Shown here in pieces: positions 27,969 through 37,537 of a stretch of 64,000 nt of DNA (within the stretch, counting starts at the first letter, position 1; each line of letters begins with the position of its first letter). Below the pieces are notes generated by a model. That model made no database searches, was not told the DNA's origin, and saw nothing but the letters and a program-made list of their open reading frames with translations. The stretch is from an uncultured Tateyamaria sp. (GTDB lineage Bacteria > Pseudomonadota > Alphaproteobacteria > Rhodobacterales > Rhodobacteraceae). A program made the position numbers and the translations under genes. Location: assembly GCF_947503465.1 (NCBI RefSeq), contig NZ_CANNDN010000001.1:1550001-1614000 (forward strand), in the 5' to 3' direction.

Positions 27969-28381
27969 GCCCCGACAGACTGGCCGCGCTGCATGCCGCG
28001 GCCTTTACCCGCGAACGGCCATGGACGGCGCAGGAATTTGCCGACCTTCTTGCGAATCCCCTCTGCCACCTCGAGACCGCGCCGCACGGCTTTGCCCTGT
28101 GGCGCGGCATCGCGGGGGAGGCGGAATTGCTGACCATTGCCGTCGATCCCGCCCGGCAGCGGCGCGGCACGGGCGCGGGTTTGATGACGGCGTGGTCGCA
28201 CGGGGCCGCGCCGACCTGTACCACCGCGGTGCTGGAGGTGGCCTCGGACAACGCCGCTGCCATCGCGCTTTATGCGCGCTATGGCTTTGAAACTGTTGCC
28301 AAACGCGTCGGATATTATCGCCGCGCCGACAGCTTTGCGGATGCGTTGATCCTGCGGGCCCCCGTCCCCTTCCCTGTCTGA
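27965..28381 (+). CDS. rimI: Ribosomal protein alanine N-acetyltransferase RimI-like (GNAT)
   Basis: The 138-residue GNAT protein has ELLTIAVDPARQRRGTGAGLM (acetyl-CoA loop) and LEVASDNAAAIALYARYGFETVAKRVGYYR, the RimI pattern with the Asn/Tyr catalytic region. RimI acetylates the N-terminus of ribosomal protein S18. The tsaB neighbour supports this over other GNAT functions. Confidence 0.87.
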   Translation: MSPDRLAALHAAAFTRERPWTAQEFADLLANPLCHLETAPHGFALWRGIAGEAELLTIAVDPARQRRGTGAGLMTAWSHGAAPTCTTAVLEVASDNAAAIALYARYGFETVAKRVGYYRRADSFADALILRAPVPFPV

Positions 28382-28490
28382 CACGCATCCTCTGGGGCGG
28401 TGCGACGCGGGGGCGGAGCAGCGGCGGGCAGCCCCCCTGCCCAACCTGTCAGCTTTGCGCAAGGTCAGCGCCCCTCGCACGTGCCCAATT

Positions 28491-28532
28491 GGTCAAAAAG
28501 CGGTTGACCCCATCCCGCCCCTGCGGCCTAAT
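28491..28532 (+). promoter_or_regulatory. Promoter with overlapping inverted repeat, nucleoside importer operon
   Basis: GGTCAA (28491-28496) and TTGACC (28504-28509) form an inverted repeat with a 7-nt spacer. The right arm is also a good -35 element; 17 bases later CCTAAT (28527-28532) is a fair -10. A repressor on this repeat would block the promoter. The BMP gene starts 79 bases downstream. The rest of the 230-bp gap holds nothing else I recognise. Confidence 0.5.
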
Positions 28533-28611
28533 CCCGCATGATCTTTTGATCCCGGGCGTCCGGTGACACGCTGCCGCCGCCCCAACCATGATAAACTGGG
28601 AGACCTGATAC

Positions 28612-29607
<996 letters not shown>

Positions 29608-29626
29608 TCCACGTGACATGACGATT

Positions 29627-29661
29627 GGGCCGCGCCACGCCATCCGTGGCGCGGCCCTTTT
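29627..29661 (+). terminator. Strong hairpin terminator after the BMP gene
   Basis: GGGCCGCGCCACG and CGTGGCGCGGCCC form a 13-bp perfect stem with a 5-nt loop and are followed by TTTT. It stands 19 bases after the BMP stop and 21 before the ATPase start. Partial termination here would give more binding protein than transporter, common in ABC importer operons. Confidence 0.85.
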
Positions 29662-29682
29662 CCAACCGAAGGCCTGCCGCCA

Positions 29683-31209
29683 ATGACCACCCCCGCGCCC
29701 GCCATTGAACTCAAAGGCATTTCCAAAGCCTTCGGCCCCGTGCAGGCCAACAAGGACATCTCGATCCGGGTCATGCCCGGCACGATCCACGGGATCATCG
29801 GCGAAAACGGCGCGGGCAAATCAACGCTGATGTCGATCCTCTATGGGTTCTACAAGGCGGACGCGGGTGAAATCTTCATCGGTGGCAGCAAGACGGAAAT
29901 CCCCGACAGCCAGGCCGCCATTGCCGCAGGCATCGGCATGGTGTTCCAGCACTTCAAGCTGGTTGAAAACTTCACCGTGCTGGAAAACATCATCCTGGGC
30001 GCCGAAGATGGCGGGCTGCTGAAACCGTCCCTGTCCAAGGCGCGCAAGACCCTGCTGGAGCTGGAACAGGAATACGACCTCAAGGTCGACCCCGACGCCA
30101 TCATCGAAGAGATCGGCGTGGGCATGCAGCAGCGGGTCGAGATCCTGAAGGCGCTGTACCGGCAGGCCAACATCCTGATCCTGGACGAACCCACGGGCGT
30201 GCTGACCCCCGCCGAGGCCGACCAGCTGTTCCGCATCCTTGGCCGGCTCAAGGAAGAGGGCAAGACGATCATCCTGATCACGCACAAGCTGCGCGAGATC
30301 ATGGACATCACCGACACCGTCAGCGTCATGCGCCGGGGCGAGATGACAGCCACGGTGAAGACGGCGGACACCAGCCCCGAAGAACTCGCCGAACTGATGG
30401 TCGGCCGCAAGGTGCTGCTGCGGGTGGACAAGACACCGGCCAAACCGGGCGACGTGGTGCTGGATGTCAAGAACCTCAAGGTCGTGGATGAACAGGGCGT
30501 TGAACGCCTCAAGGGCATCGACCTGCAGGTACGCGCGGGCGAAATTGTCGGTATCGCCGGGGTCGCGGGCAACGGCCAGTCCGAATTGCTGGAGGTGCTG
30601 GGCGGCTACGCGGATGCGACGGGCCACGTAACCCTGAACGGCACGCCCATCGATCTGACGGGCAAGCATTCGGACGGACGATCCCGCCGCGACAGGGGCA
30701 TTGCCCACGTGCCCGAAGACCGCCAGCGCGAGGGCCTGATCATGGACTTCGCCGCCTGGGAAAACACCGCTTTCGGCTATCACCGGGATGCGGCCTACAC
30801 GTCGGGCCTGCTCAGCAACAATGCCGCGATCAAGGCGGACACCGCGGAAAAGATGGAACGCTTCGATGTCCGCCCGCCGCATCCGCACCTGGCGGCCAAG
30901 AATTTCTCGGGCGGCAACCAGCAAAAGATCGTGCTCGCGCGCGAGATTGAACGCAACCCCGACCTGCTGCTGATCGGCCAACCGACTCGCGGCGTGGACA
31001 TCGGGGCGATCGAATTCATCCACCAGCAGATCGTGGCCCTGCGCGATCAGGGCAAGGCGATCCTGCTTGTGTCTGTCGAACTGGAAGAAATCCTGTCGCT
31101 GGCCGATCGGGTCGCCGTGATGTTCGACGGCCGGATCATGGGCGAACGGCAATCCGGCGACACGGACGAGAAGGAACTGGGCCTCCTGATGGCGGGGGTG
31201 ACGGCATGA
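29683..31209 (+). CDS. Nucleoside-type ABC importer ATPase (two ABC domains)
   Basis: The 508-residue protein has two ABC domains. The first has Walker A GENGAGKST near residue 45, the signature-like VGMQQRVEILKAL, and Walker B LILDEPTGVLTP. The second has the degenerate P-loop GVAGNGQSELLEVLGG, with signature FSGGNQQKIVLAREI and LLLIGQPTRGVD. This fused layout is that of the sugar/nucleoside importers (RbsA, YufO/NupO). It works with the BMP protein and the two permeases beside it. Confidence 0.93.
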   Translation: MTTPAPAIELKGISKAFGPVQANKDISIRVMPGTIHGIIGENGAGKSTLMSILYGFYKADAGEIFIGGSKTEIPDSQAAIAAGIGMVFQHFKLVENFTVLENIILGAEDGGLLKPSLSKARKTLLELEQEYDLKVDPDAIIEEIGVGMQQRVEILKALYRQANILILDEPTGVLTPAEADQLFRILGRLKEEGKTIILITHKLREIMDITDTVSVMRRGEMTATVKTADTSPEELAELMVGRKVLLRVDKTPAKPGDVVLDVKNLKVVDEQGVERLKGIDLQVRAGEIVGIAGVAGNGQSELLEVLGGYADATGHVTLNGTPIDLTGKHSDGRSRRDRGIAHVPEDRQREGLIMDFAAWENTAFGYHRDAAYTSGLLSNNAAIKADTAEKMERFDVRPPHPHLAAKNFSGGNQQKIVLAREIERNPDLLLIGQPTRGVDIGAIEFIHQQIVALRDQGKAILLVSVELEEILSLADRVAVMFDGRIMGERQSGDTDEKELGLLMAGVTA

Positions 31210-31215
31210 TGTCTT

Positions 31216-31298
31216 CTTCCGACCAAAAATACGATGGGGGGGCCGCGCACGCGGCGGGGGTGAAACCCCCTCGAATATGGCGTGTGCGCAGCACGCAA
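31216..31298 (+). other. Hairpin-rich spacer between ATPase and permease genes
   Basis: The 109-bp gap contains CCGCG-CA-CGCGG-like symmetry, a perfect GGGGG-TGAAA-CCCCC hairpin (31256-31270) and GCGTG...CACGC (31280-31296). CCAAAAATAC followed by G-runs and small hairpins recalls short repeats scattered between genes in Rhodobacteraceae, but I see only one copy here. It may be a repeat element or an mRNA processing site inside the operon. Confidence 0.4.
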
Positions 31299-31318
31299 CT
31301 GGATAACGGAGCAAGCGC

Positions 31319-32434
31319 ATGGACGTGATGCCCAAATGGGCCGAGGTGATCCTTGTCCCGCTGATTTCGCTGATCCTGGCGGCGATCCTGTCGGCGCTGG
31401 TGATCCTCGCCATCGGCGAGGACCCGGTGGCGGCCGTGAACCTGATGGTCACGGGTGCTTTGGGATCGACCTATGGCTGGGGTTATACGCTGTATTACGC
31501 GACGAACTTCATGTTCACGGGGCTGGCCGTGTCCGTGGCTTTCCATGCGGGCCTGTTCAACATCGGCGGTGAGGGGCAGGCCATGCTCGGCGGGCTTGGC
31601 GTCGCCCTTGTGCTGCTGTTCATTCCCTGGCCGCATTGGACAATCGCCGTGCTGGCCGCGACGGCGGGTGCGGCTGTCTTTGGCGCTGCGTGGGCGGCCA
31701 TTCCGGCGTACCTGCAGGCCAAGCGTGGCAGTCATATCGTGATCACGACGATCATGTTCAACTACATCGCTTTTTCCGTGCTCGTTTATATGTTGGTGAA
31801 CGTATTGCGGCCGGCAGGCAGCATGGATCCTGCAACCGCTCGCTTCCCCGAAGTGGTTCACATCCCCAACCTAAGAGATGTGCTCGCTCCAATCGGAATA
31901 GAATTTGCAAAAACACCGGCCAACATTTCAACTTTCATAGCAATCATCGCGTGCGTTTTGGTCTGGCTGCTGATCTGGCGCACGCCCTTGGGCCTGGAAA
32001 TCCGGTCCTATGGCAAGTCGGGGCGGGCCGCGAAATATGCGGGCATCGGCGCCGTGCGCATCACGATGGTTGCCATGCTGATCTCGGGCGCGCTGGCGGG
32101 CATGATGGCCATCAACAACGTCATGGGCGAGGCCGAGCGTCTGGTCCTGAACGCGGTCGAAGGCGCGGGCTTTATCGGCATCGCCGTGGCGCTGATGGGA
32201 CGCAGCCATCCGTTTGGCGTGTTCCTGGCCGCGATCCTGTTCGGGTTTCTGTACCAGGGCGGGGCCGAACTGGCGCTGTGGACGTCGATCCCGCGCGAAT
32301 TGATCGTGGTGATCCAGGCGCTGGTGATCCTGTTCACTGGCGCACTCGACAACATGGTCCGCATGCCGCTGGAGAAGATCTTCCTCGCGGCGCGCACTGC
32401 GCGTGCGCCCAAACCCGTCAAGCCCGCGGAGTAG
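31319..32434 (+). CDS. Nucleoside-type ABC importer permease 1
   Basis: The 371-residue inner-membrane protein has eight or more membrane helices and the BPD_transp_2 motifs GLAVSVAFHAGLFNIGGEGQ and EIRSYGKSGRAAKYAGI, then GAGFIGIAVALMGRSHP. It is the long permease (YufP/NupP-like). The middle of the gene, about 31780-31960, uses codons that are rare in the surrounding genes (AGA, ATA, CTA, AAA), without any break in the frame or in the family pattern. Confidence 0.92.
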   Translation: MDVMPKWAEVILVPLISLILAAILSALVILAIGEDPVAAVNLMVTGALGSTYGWGYTLYYATNFMFTGLAVSVAFHAGLFNIGGEGQAMLGGLGVALVLLFIPWPHWTIAVLAATAGAAVFGAAWAAIPAYLQAKRGSHIVITTIMFNYIAFSVLVYMLVNVLRPAGSMDPATARFPEVVHIPNLRDVLAPIGIEFAKTPANISTFIAIIACVLVWLLIWRTPLGLEIRSYGKSGRAAKYAGIGAVRITMVAMLISGALAGMMAINNVMGEAERLVLNAVEGAGFIGIAVALMGRSHPFGVFLAAILFGFLYQGGAELALWTSIPRELIVVIQALVILFTGALDNMVRMPLEKIFLAARTARAPKPVKPAE

Positions 32435-32438
32435 AGCG

Positions 32439-33413
32439 ATGGATATTCTGGCACTCTTCGACCTGTCCGTCCTCGACTCGACCGTACGTCTGGCGACGCC
32501 GCTGCTGCTGGCCTGCCTTGCGGGTCTATTCTCGGAACGCGCTGGAATCTTTGACATCGGGCTTGAGGGCAAGATGCTGTTTGCCGCGTTCTTTTCTGCC
32601 GCGGTCGCCGCCATGACCGGGTCGGTCTGGATGGGTCTGCTGGCCGGTATCGCGGCCTCCATGGCCCTGTCGGGCATCCACGGCCTCGCCTCGATCACCT
32701 TCCGCGGCAATCAGCTGATCTCGGGCGTGGCGATCAACTTTCTCGCCGCGGGTCTGACCGTGCTGATCGCGCAGGACTGGTTCCAGCAGGGCGGGCGCAC
32801 GCCATCCCTGATCGGGGGCGGGCGGTTCGAGCCGATCACCCTGCCCTTTGCCGATGCCCTGGGCGGCGTGCCATTCATCGGCCCGATCTATGCGGAGCTG
32901 ATTTCGGGCCATTCCGTCCTTGTCTATGTGGCCCTGTTGGCCGTGCCGGGCACCTGGTGGCTGCTTTTCCGCACCCGCTTTGGCCTGCGTCTGCGCGCAG
33001 TGGGTGAGAACCCGGCGGCTGTCGACACGGCGGGCGTGTCGGTGATCGGGCTGCGCTTTGTCGCCGTTGGCATCTGCGGCATCCTGTGCGGTATCGCGGG
33101 TGCGTATCTGGCAACGGGCTTGCAAGCCGGGTTCGTCAAGGACATGACCGCCGGGCGCGGGTTCATCGCGTTGGCGGCGTTGATCTTTGCCAAGTGGCGG
33201 CCCTGGCACGCGCTGTGGGCCACCTTGCTGTTTGGGTATCTGCAGGCCATCGCCCTGCGCCCTGACATCATCGAAGGCGCTCTTGGTTTCCGTGTGCAGG
33301 TCCAGTTGCTGGACGCGTTGCCCTACATCCTGACCGTGGTGATTCTGGCGGGCTTTGTCGGCAAGGCAATTCCGCCCCGTGCGGGCGGCGAACCCTATGT
33401 GAAAGAACGCTGA
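32439..33413 (+). CDS. Nucleoside-type ABC importer permease 2
   Basis: The 324-residue permease has about nine helices and the family motifs LFSERAGIFDIGLEGKML, GNQLISGVAINFLAAGLT, GLRLRAVGENPAAVDTAGVSV and GFIALAALIFAKWRPW. It is the short partner of the preceding permease (YufQ/NupQ-like), 4 bp downstream of it. Start MDILALFDL was chosen because the upstream in-frame codons overlap the first permease. Confidence 0.93.
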   Translation: MDILALFDLSVLDSTVRLATPLLLACLAGLFSERAGIFDIGLEGKMLFAAFFSAAVAAMTGSVWMGLLAGIAASMALSGIHGLASITFRGNQLISGVAINFLAAGLTVLIAQDWFQQGGRTPSLIGGGRFEPITLPFADALGGVPFIGPIYAELISGHSVLVYVALLAVPGTWWLLFRTRFGLRLRAVGENPAAVDTAGVSVIGLRFVAVGICGILCGIAGAYLATGLQAGFVKDMTAGRGFIALAALIFAKWRPWHALWATLLFGYLQAIALRPDIIEGALGFRVQVQLLDALPYILTVVILAGFVGKAIPPRAGGEPYVKER

Positions 33414-33535
33414 GCGCGAAGGGCGCGGGGCGCTCTTGCCGCGATAGGTCCAGTTTCCTCACAAACTTAGCCCCAGTTTGCTGCGCGGCGGCGTGACATC
33501 TTGATTTTCCATCCGCCCCCGTCCTAAGGGGGACC

Positions 33536-34453
33536 ATGCAAATCTACCTGCCCATCGCCGAGGTATCGGTCAATGCGTTCCTTCTTTTGGGGCTGGGCGG
33601 CATGGTGGGTGTACTGTCCGGCATGTTCGGGGTTGGTGGCGGCTTTCTCATGACGCCGCTGTTGTTCTTTATCGGCATCCCCCCCGCGGTGGCCGTGGCG
33701 ACCGAGGCGAACCAGATCGTGGCGTCGTCCTTTTCGGGCGTGCTGGCCCATCTCAGGCGCAAGACGGTGGACCTGAGGATGGGGACCGTGCTGCTGATCG
33801 GCGGCCTCATAGGGGCGGCACTGGGCGTGCTGATCTTCAACTATCTCAAGTCCCTGGGCCAGGTCGATCTGCTGGTGCGCCTGTGCTATGTCGTGTTCCT
33901 TGGCGTGATCGGCGGGCTGATGTTCATCGAAAGCCTGAACGCAATCCGCAAGACCGCCCGCGGCACGGCGATGCCCACGCGCAAGAAGCACGGGTTGATC
34001 CACAAGCTGCCCTTCAAGATGCGGTTCCGGGTTTCGGGCCTCTATATCTCGGTCATTCCGCCACTGCTGGTCGGTCTGGCCGTGGGCATTCTGGCGGCCA
34101 TCATGGGTGTGGGCGGCGGATTTATCATGGTACCTGCCATGATCTACCTGCTGGGCATGCCGACCAAGGTCGTGGTGGGCACGTCGCTGTTCCAGATCAT
34201 CTTTGTCACGGCATTCACCACGATGCTGCACGCCACCACGAACTTTACCGTGGACGTGGTTCTGGCGGTTTTGCTGCTGGTTGGTGGTGTGATCGGCGCC
34301 CAGATCGGTACCCGGATCGGCGTGCGCATGAAGGCCGAGCAATTGCGCATCCTGCTGGCGCTGATGGTGCTGGCGGTCTGCGGCAAGCTGGCCTTTGACC
34401 TGCTGGTCATGCCGTCCGAGCTGTTCTCTATCGGCGCGGTGGAGGGTCATTGA
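33536..34453 (+). CDS. TSUP (TauE/SafE) family membrane exporter
   Basis: The 305-residue protein has about eight membrane helices and two inverted copies of the TSUP motif: GVLSGMFGVGGGFLMTPLL and GILAAIMGVGGGFIMVPAM. Members export sulfite, sulfoacetate or other small organosulfur anions. It is followed without a gap by a TIGR02186 gene (TGATG overlap), a pairing that suggests a two-part system. Confidence 0.9.
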   Translation: MQIYLPIAEVSVNAFLLLGLGGMVGVLSGMFGVGGGFLMTPLLFFIGIPPAVAVATEANQIVASSFSGVLAHLRRKTVDLRMGTVLLIGGLIGAALGVLIFNYLKSLGQVDLLVRLCYVVFLGVIGGLMFIESLNAIRKTARGTAMPTRKKHGLIHKLPFKMRFRVSGLYISVIPPLLVGLAVGILAAIMGVGGGFIMVPAMIYLLGMPTKVVVGTSLFQIIFVTAFTTMLHATTNFTVDVVLAVLLLVGGVIGAQIGTRIGVRMKAEQLRILLALMVLAVCGKLAFDLLVMPSELFSIGAVEGH

Positions 34454-35205
34454 TGCTGCGCTGGCTGATCATCGCGATGCTGTGCGCCGCGCCTGCCTGG
34501 GCCGAAGAAGTCGTGCTGGGACTGAGCCAGGACGAGGTGGCGATCACCACCAGCTTTGATGGCTCGGAAATCCTGATCTTTGGCGCCGTCAAACGCGAAG
34601 CGCCGATTCCCCAGGGCGAACTGGGTGTCATTGTCACCATTGCAGGCCCGCCCGAACCGGTGACCGTGCGCCGCAAGGAGCGCCGTTTCGGCATCTGGGT
34701 GAACACGGATGCCGTCGAACTGGACGGCGCCCCCAGCTACTACGCCGTTGCCACAAGCGGCCCGCTTGATGACGTGTTGGGCATTCGCGACAACCTTCAA
34801 CACAAGGTGTCCGTGCCGTCGATGCTGAGCAGTGTCCAGACGCCCAGCACGGTGCTGGATGCGAGCGCCTACGTAGCGGCCCTGATCCGGATCAACACCA
34901 ACGCAGGCAATTATCAGGTGCTTGAAGAACAGGTGGTCGTCGACGAGGATACCCTGTTTCGAACCCGCATTCAGCTGCCCGCCGCCCTGACCGAGGGCGC
35001 CTATGAAACGCGGATCTTCCTGACCCGCGACGGACAGGTCGTGGCAAGCTATGAGACCGCGATTGACGTCCGAAAGGTGGGCCTCGAACGCTGGTTGTTC
35101 AGCCTGAGCCGCGAAAACCCGTTCTGGTACGGGCTCATGTCGTTGGCCATTGCCATCGCCGCGGGCTGGGGCGCGTCGGCGGCGTTCTCTCTGATCCGGA
35201 ACTAG
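34453..35205 (+). CDS. TIGR02186 family exported/membrane protein
   Basis: The 250-residue protein has a signal peptide (MLRWLIIAMLCAAPAWA), a periplasmic beta-rich domain (GLSQDEVAITTSFDGSEILIFGAV, RRKERRFGIWVNTDAV) and a C-terminal membrane helix (YGLMSLAIAIAAGWGASAAF). I place it in TIGR02186 from these features and the TSUP partner. Its ATG shares one base with the TSUP stop. A role in assembly or gating of the exporter is an inference. Confidence 0.8.
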   Translation: MLRWLIIAMLCAAPAWAEEVVLGLSQDEVAITTSFDGSEILIFGAVKREAPIPQGELGVIVTIAGPPEPVTVRRKERRFGIWVNTDAVELDGAPSYYAVATSGPLDDVLGIRDNLQHKVSVPSMLSSVQTPSTVLDASAYVAALIRINTNAGNYQVLEEQVVVDEDTLFRTRIQLPAALTEGAYETRIFLTRDGQVVASYETAIDVRKVGLERWLFSLSRENPFWYGLMSLAIAIAAGWGASAAFSLIRN

Positions 35206-35217
35206 GGGCCTTGCGCC

Positions 35218-36747
35218 CTATTCGGGTGCTTCGGCCTCGAGCGTCAGCGGTGCGGCGGGCACCGTGCGCAGATCATCCACACGCAATGGCCCCGCCGGTT
35301 TCGACAGCCGGTTGCGCACAACCCAGATCAGCCGATCCTGGGCGCGTGTGATCGCCACGTAAGCCAGCCGTTTCCACAAAGGTTGCCCCGCCTCTGTCCG
35401 GTTCATCCGCGCCGCCGCGTAAAGGTCAGGCGCAAAGACCTGGACCGTGTCCCACTGCGACCCTTGCGCCTTGTGGATCGTTACCGCCGCTCCGTGGAGA
35501 AACGTGGCGCCCATGCGGGCGGCATAGGGGATAAAGGGCTCTTCCTCGTCCGGTTTTTCTATCTTCACGATGGATGCCGCCGACACCTGGGGGTCTTCGG
35601 CCCCGATCACGTGCAGGCGGGAAAAGCCGGGCTTGCGCCCTTCGCCCAGATAGACCACCTGCGCGCCCTTGATCAGGCCGCGCGCCTCGAGATCGAGCCG
35701 CTTCTTGCGGTGTTTCAAAGGCAGTTCCAATCCGTCACAGATCAGGGGCTCGCCCTCGATCAGCCGATCATCGGGCGCGTCATAGACAGAGCGGAAGGCA
35801 TTGATCAGGCGGATACGGGTTGCGTTGCGCCAGACCAGAACGGGACTGCGGGCCATCAGGTCCACCTCGACCCGTTGACCCCAGACAACGCGTTCGTCGC
35901 TGGCGGCGGCCTCTTCCACCATCTTCTCGAACCGGTAAAAGTCGACCTGCGGGTCGGCCAGCGCGTGGGCGAGGTCAAGGATCGGGTTGTCCGCCGCTTG
36001 GCGGTGAATGCGCCCAAGGTGCATGACCCGCTTTTCCGGGAGCTTGTCAAAGACCATCGCGCCAGACTGGTTCACCGGCGCAAGCTGGGCCGGATCGCCG
36101 AACAGCAGAAGCGTCGGAAAGATGTCCTTGAGGTCTTCGAACTGCTTGTCATCCAGCATCGACGCCTCGTCAATGAAACCGATATCCAGCGGTTCCTCGC
36201 GCCGTTTCCAGCCGGTGATGAAATCGCTGCCCCGCAGGCCTGCGGCGGCCAGGGCGCCCGGGATCGATTTGTTGGTCTGGTAAAACGCATGGGCGCGGTC
36301 CAGCGCCTGGTCGGTCAGCCCCTCGACCTCGGGCCGGTCGCCGTTGCCCGCCAGCCATTCGGCGATCCGTTCGTATTCGGGATCATAAACGGGGGTATAC
36401 AGGATGCGGTGGATCGTCGTGGCGGGCACGCCGCGAAAGCGCAGAACGCTCGCCGCCTTGTTCGTGGGCGCCAGGATGGCAAGCGTGCGCCGGTCCTTGC
36501 GGCGGCGGGATTCGTAGTCACCGGAAACGACATCGACCCCGGCCGCTTCGAGCGCCCTGTAAAGTTCCGACAGCAGTAGCGTCTTGCCCGACCCGGCCTT
36601 GCCCGTGATGGCCATAACGCTTGTGGACGTCGATTTTGGCGGCATCAGCAGCGCGTCATCGAGGTCAATACCCGCCCCGCGCAACATCTCGGTCACGGTG
36701 TCATAGGCGCTGGCCTGATCGTCGGAAAGGGCAAGGGCAGTGGACAT
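35218..36747 (-). CDS. RecD-like ATP-dependent DNA helicase (AAA_30 / UvrD_C_2)
   Basis: The 509-residue superfamily 1 helicase has Walker A ITGKAGSGKTLLLSEL near residue 55, motif Ia LAPTNKAASVLR, Walker B DIGFIDEASMLDD, motif III LLFGDPAQLAPV, and the C-terminal motif VTIHKAQGSQWDTVQVF and VAITRAQDRLIWV. It lacks the N-terminal HhH region of RecD2, so it is the short RecD-like type; Dda and TraI-like helicases share this core. The role is presumably in DNA repair or replication restart. Confidence 0.88.
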   Translation of the reverse strand: MSTALALSDDQASAYDTVTEMLRGAGIDLDDALLMPPKSTSTSVMAITGKAGSGKTLLLSELYRALEAAGVDVVSGDYESRRRKDRRTLAILAPTNKAASVLRFRGVPATTIHRILYTPVYDPEYERIAEWLAGNGDRPEVEGLTDQALDRAHAFYQTNKSIPGALAAAGLRGSDFITGWKRREEPLDIGFIDEASMLDDKQFEDLKDIFPTLLLFGDPAQLAPVNQSGAMVFDKLPEKRVMHLGRIHRQAADNPILDLAHALADPQVDFYRFEKMVEEAAASDERVVWGQRVEVDLMARSPVLVWRNATRIRLINAFRSVYDAPDDRLIEGEPLICDGLELPLKHRKKRLDLEARGLIKGAQVVYLGEGRKPGFSRLHVIGAEDPQVSAASIVKIEKPDEEEPFIPYAARMGATFLHGAAVTIHKAQGSQWDTVQVFAPDLYAAARMNRTEAGQPLWKRLAYVAITRAQDRLIWVVRNRLSKPAGPLRVDDLRTVPAAPLTLEAEAPE

Positions 36748-36788
36748 GCCGCGACCCTATAGACGGGCCGCGGCAGGTGCCAGCGGGA

Positions 36789-37424
36789 TCAGGCGATGCG
36801 CGCCAGTTCCCGGCGTGATGCGGTGCCAAACGCATGGTCAAACCACTGGCGCGACCGTTCCATGGGTACGCCTGCGCGCTCGGCCACCCGGGCGGCGGCG
36901 GTATCGTCGAAATGCCACAAGCCCACGCTGATCCGGTCGCGCCCGGTTCCGGTGCTGCCCAGCACGTCCGGAGAGGACCCGATCATGCGGTAGATGCGCA
37001 CCATGCGGGCGTCGAAGACCCCAACAAAATGTTCCACACCAAAGTTCTGCATGATTTCCCCCCCGCCCAGCATAAGGGCGGCGGCGACGTGGCTGCCTGC
37101 GCCGCGGGTCAGGCAAAAGCGGGTGCATTCCCAGATCACCGGGCTGGTGATCGGACCCGAGATCAGGTCGCCGAAATGCTCATTCACCATGGTGCGGCCC
37201 GTGGTGGGCAGAAAGCGCATCGAGCCGCCATGGCTGCCATCGGGTTCTTCCCAGATGACATAGAGTGGGTTCAGATCGTCGTATTCGTCGCGTTCATACC
37301 CGTCCTTGTCCACCTGAACGTCCCACCCAAGCCGGGTTTTGAATTGATCCGCACGATCGCGGAACATGGTGCGGGCAAGTTTGGGATGATCGCCAAGATC
37401 GGAAGCGTACACGTAACGCAGCAT
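36789..37424 (-). CDS. luxI: Acyl-homoserine-lactone synthase
   Basis: LuxI-type enzyme, 211 residues, joining S-adenosylmethionine and an acyl carrier. Family residues are in FRDRADQFKTRLGWDV, YERDEYDDLNPLYVIW, GSMRFLPTTGRTMV and VIWECTRFCL, which supply the conserved Arg, Phe, Trp, Asp and Glu. Start MLRYVYASDL follows AAGGAG. It lies 113 bp downstream of luxR on the same strand. Confidence 0.95.
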   Translation of the reverse strand: MLRYVYASDLGDHPKLARTMFRDRADQFKTRLGWDVQVDKDGYERDEYDDLNPLYVIWEEPDGSHGGSMRFLPTTGRTMVNEHFGDLISGPITSPVIWECTRFCLTRGAGSHVAAALMLGGGEIMQNFGVEHFVGVFDARMVRIYRMIGSSPDVLGSTGTGRDRISVGLWHFDDTAAARVAERAGVPMERSRQWFDHAFGTASRRELARIA

Positions 37425-37537
37425 CGAAGTACTCCTTGTCAAACCGGGGCAGGCATGACCAAAATACTACTGATGCGTGCGTTAACGTCCACACACACAC
37501 GCGTGCGATGTGTTGTCTCTGGGCGCAACAGGGCGCG

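Noticed and set aside
37425-37537. lux box between luxR and luxI
   Set aside because: The gap has a GT-repeat (GTGTGTGTG) and some short symmetry, but no convincing 18-20-bp dyad.
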